NCBI RefSeq assembly: GCF_004343585.1
Contig: NZ_SLYW01000008.1
Coordinates: 142,507 to 206,506, forward strand
Length of the DNA stretch: 64,000 bases
Direction: 5' to 3'
Origin: Neorhizobium sp. JUb45
Lineage (GTDB): Bacteria > Pseudomonadota > Alphaproteobacteria > Rhizobiales > Rhizobiaceae
Shown in pieces: positions 63,666 through 64,000 of the stretch. Numbering within the stretch: position 1 is the stretch's first letter; each line of letters starts with the position of its first letter. Both the position numbers and the translations under genes were made by a program. Under the pieces are notes generated by a model. It was not told where the DNA came from and did not search any database. It saw nothing but the letters and a program-made list of their open reading frames with translations.

Positions 63666-64000
63666 GGGCAAGAACCTTCCGCAAGATGGATGATGGCCCG
63701 CTATCGCATGTTTTGTTGCCGGGAGACAAGGATGCTGCATACGGGTCGGCTCCATGAGCTTTGTGACGCTACAGGTGCCTATATGTATATAATGTATGCT
63801 CGTGCTACAGAAACATAGATAAATTCGATTAACCCCATAAAAATCAAACACTTATCACATTTTTGTATTTTTATGAATTTGGTGTGTTGACGTTTTTATG
63901 TGTGTGGGACTATAACCCGGTCACTGACGAGGGCGGCGGCGCTGCTAGCGACGATGTCCTTCGTTCTAAAGAAACCTACATAAGATTGGCGAATGCTGGT
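63666..64000. other. AT-rich intergenic region at the window edge
   Basis: This 335-bp stretch holds the purC promoter (leftward) and a strong rightward promoter near 63887-63916. The part 63780-63890 is very AT-rich, as in UP elements. No protein gene is evident; the last 80 bp read like a transcribed leader with GC-rich GAGGGCGGCGGCGCTGC. The downstream gene lies outside the window. Confidence 0.5.
63887..63916 (+). promoter_or_regulatory. Strong sigma70-type promoter, possibly of an rRNA operon
   Basis: TTGACG (63887-63892) and TATAAC (63911-63916) are 18 bp apart, near consensus for the housekeeping sigma factor, and follow an AT-rich tract resembling an UP element. The leader beginning about 63925 (GACGAGGGCGGCGGCG) recalls rhizobial rRNA operon leaders, but the 16S gene is not in the window. 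Confidence 0.55.

Noticed and set aside
63666..63851. 62-residue N-terminal extension of purC
   Set aside because: The extension has no family resemblance, is AT-rich in its first part, and a ribosome site precedes GTG 63665.
1..64000. Mobile elements, CRISPR arrays, tRNA genes
   Set aside because: No transposase or integrase motif, no spaced direct repeats of CRISPR type and no cloverleaf-like sequence was noticed on reading; a tRNA could still be missed without computation.

Overview
The window looks like a chromosomal segment of a plant-associated alphaproteobacterium of the Rhizobiaceae (Agrobacterium/Rhizobium group). Pointers: a GC-rich genome, the rhizobial cellulose operon marked by bcsN, an amino acid:carrier-protein ligase cassette of the type described in Agrobacterium and Bradyrhizobium, a lysine/pipecolate catabolic block, and a probable rRNA-operon promoter at the right edge. 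No insertion sequence, phage, CRISPR array or tRNA was seen. Genes are dense and many neighbours share ATGA, GTGA or TGATG stop/start overlaps.

Layout. 1-3.7 kb: a ROK-type regulator, an aminotransferase, an unknown 160-residue protein and a retropepsin-like protease. 3.9-13 kb: cellulose operon bcsN-bcsA-bcsB-bcsZ-bcsK (synthase, periplasmic partner, GH8 endoglucanase, TPR protein). 13.1-15 kb: htpG. 15.2-18.4 kb: an oversized ABC exporter-like protein whose ATPase motifs are destroyed, followed by a cyclic-nucleotide-binding protein. 18.4-33 kb: a glycan block with methyltransferase, UDP-N-acetylhexosamine-type dehydrogenase, two GT4 enzymes, polysaccharide deacetylase, GT32 enzyme, and an operon joining an Opp/Dpp-type ABC importer (with fused ATPases) to three glycosyltransferases. 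33-41.7 kb: APC permease, SDR with divergent AraC regulator, then an operon for pipecolate/lysine breakdown (FAD oxidase, ALDH7-type dehydrogenase, P1-family peptidase) with divergent LysR and a stand-alone Lrp-type ligand domain. 41.7-42.3 kb: a 65-residue gene and a small ORF apparently broken by a 23-nt insertion.

42.3-52.9 kb is the most unusual part. A five-gene operon encodes a carrier protein, an acyl-CoA-dehydrogenase-like flavoprotein, an amino acid:carrier-protein ligase, a DUF1839 protein with a Cys/His arrangement like BtrH aminoacyl transferases, and a GH2 glycosidase. Beside it lie a tandem alpha/beta hydrolase with a cysteine nucleophile and an 877-residue phosphotransferase-M23-aminotransferase fusion in which all three domains look catalytically dead. 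I infer a route that loads an amino acid on a carrier protein, perhaps oxidises it, and transfers it to an acceptor, possibly a glycan.

53-64 kb: epmB-epmA divergent from efp (beta-lysylation of EF-P), a TetR-regulated tripartite RND efflux system, purC, and an AT-rich region with a strong sigma70-type promoter pointing out of the window. Functions are assigned from motifs and remembered family features only; no database search was possible.
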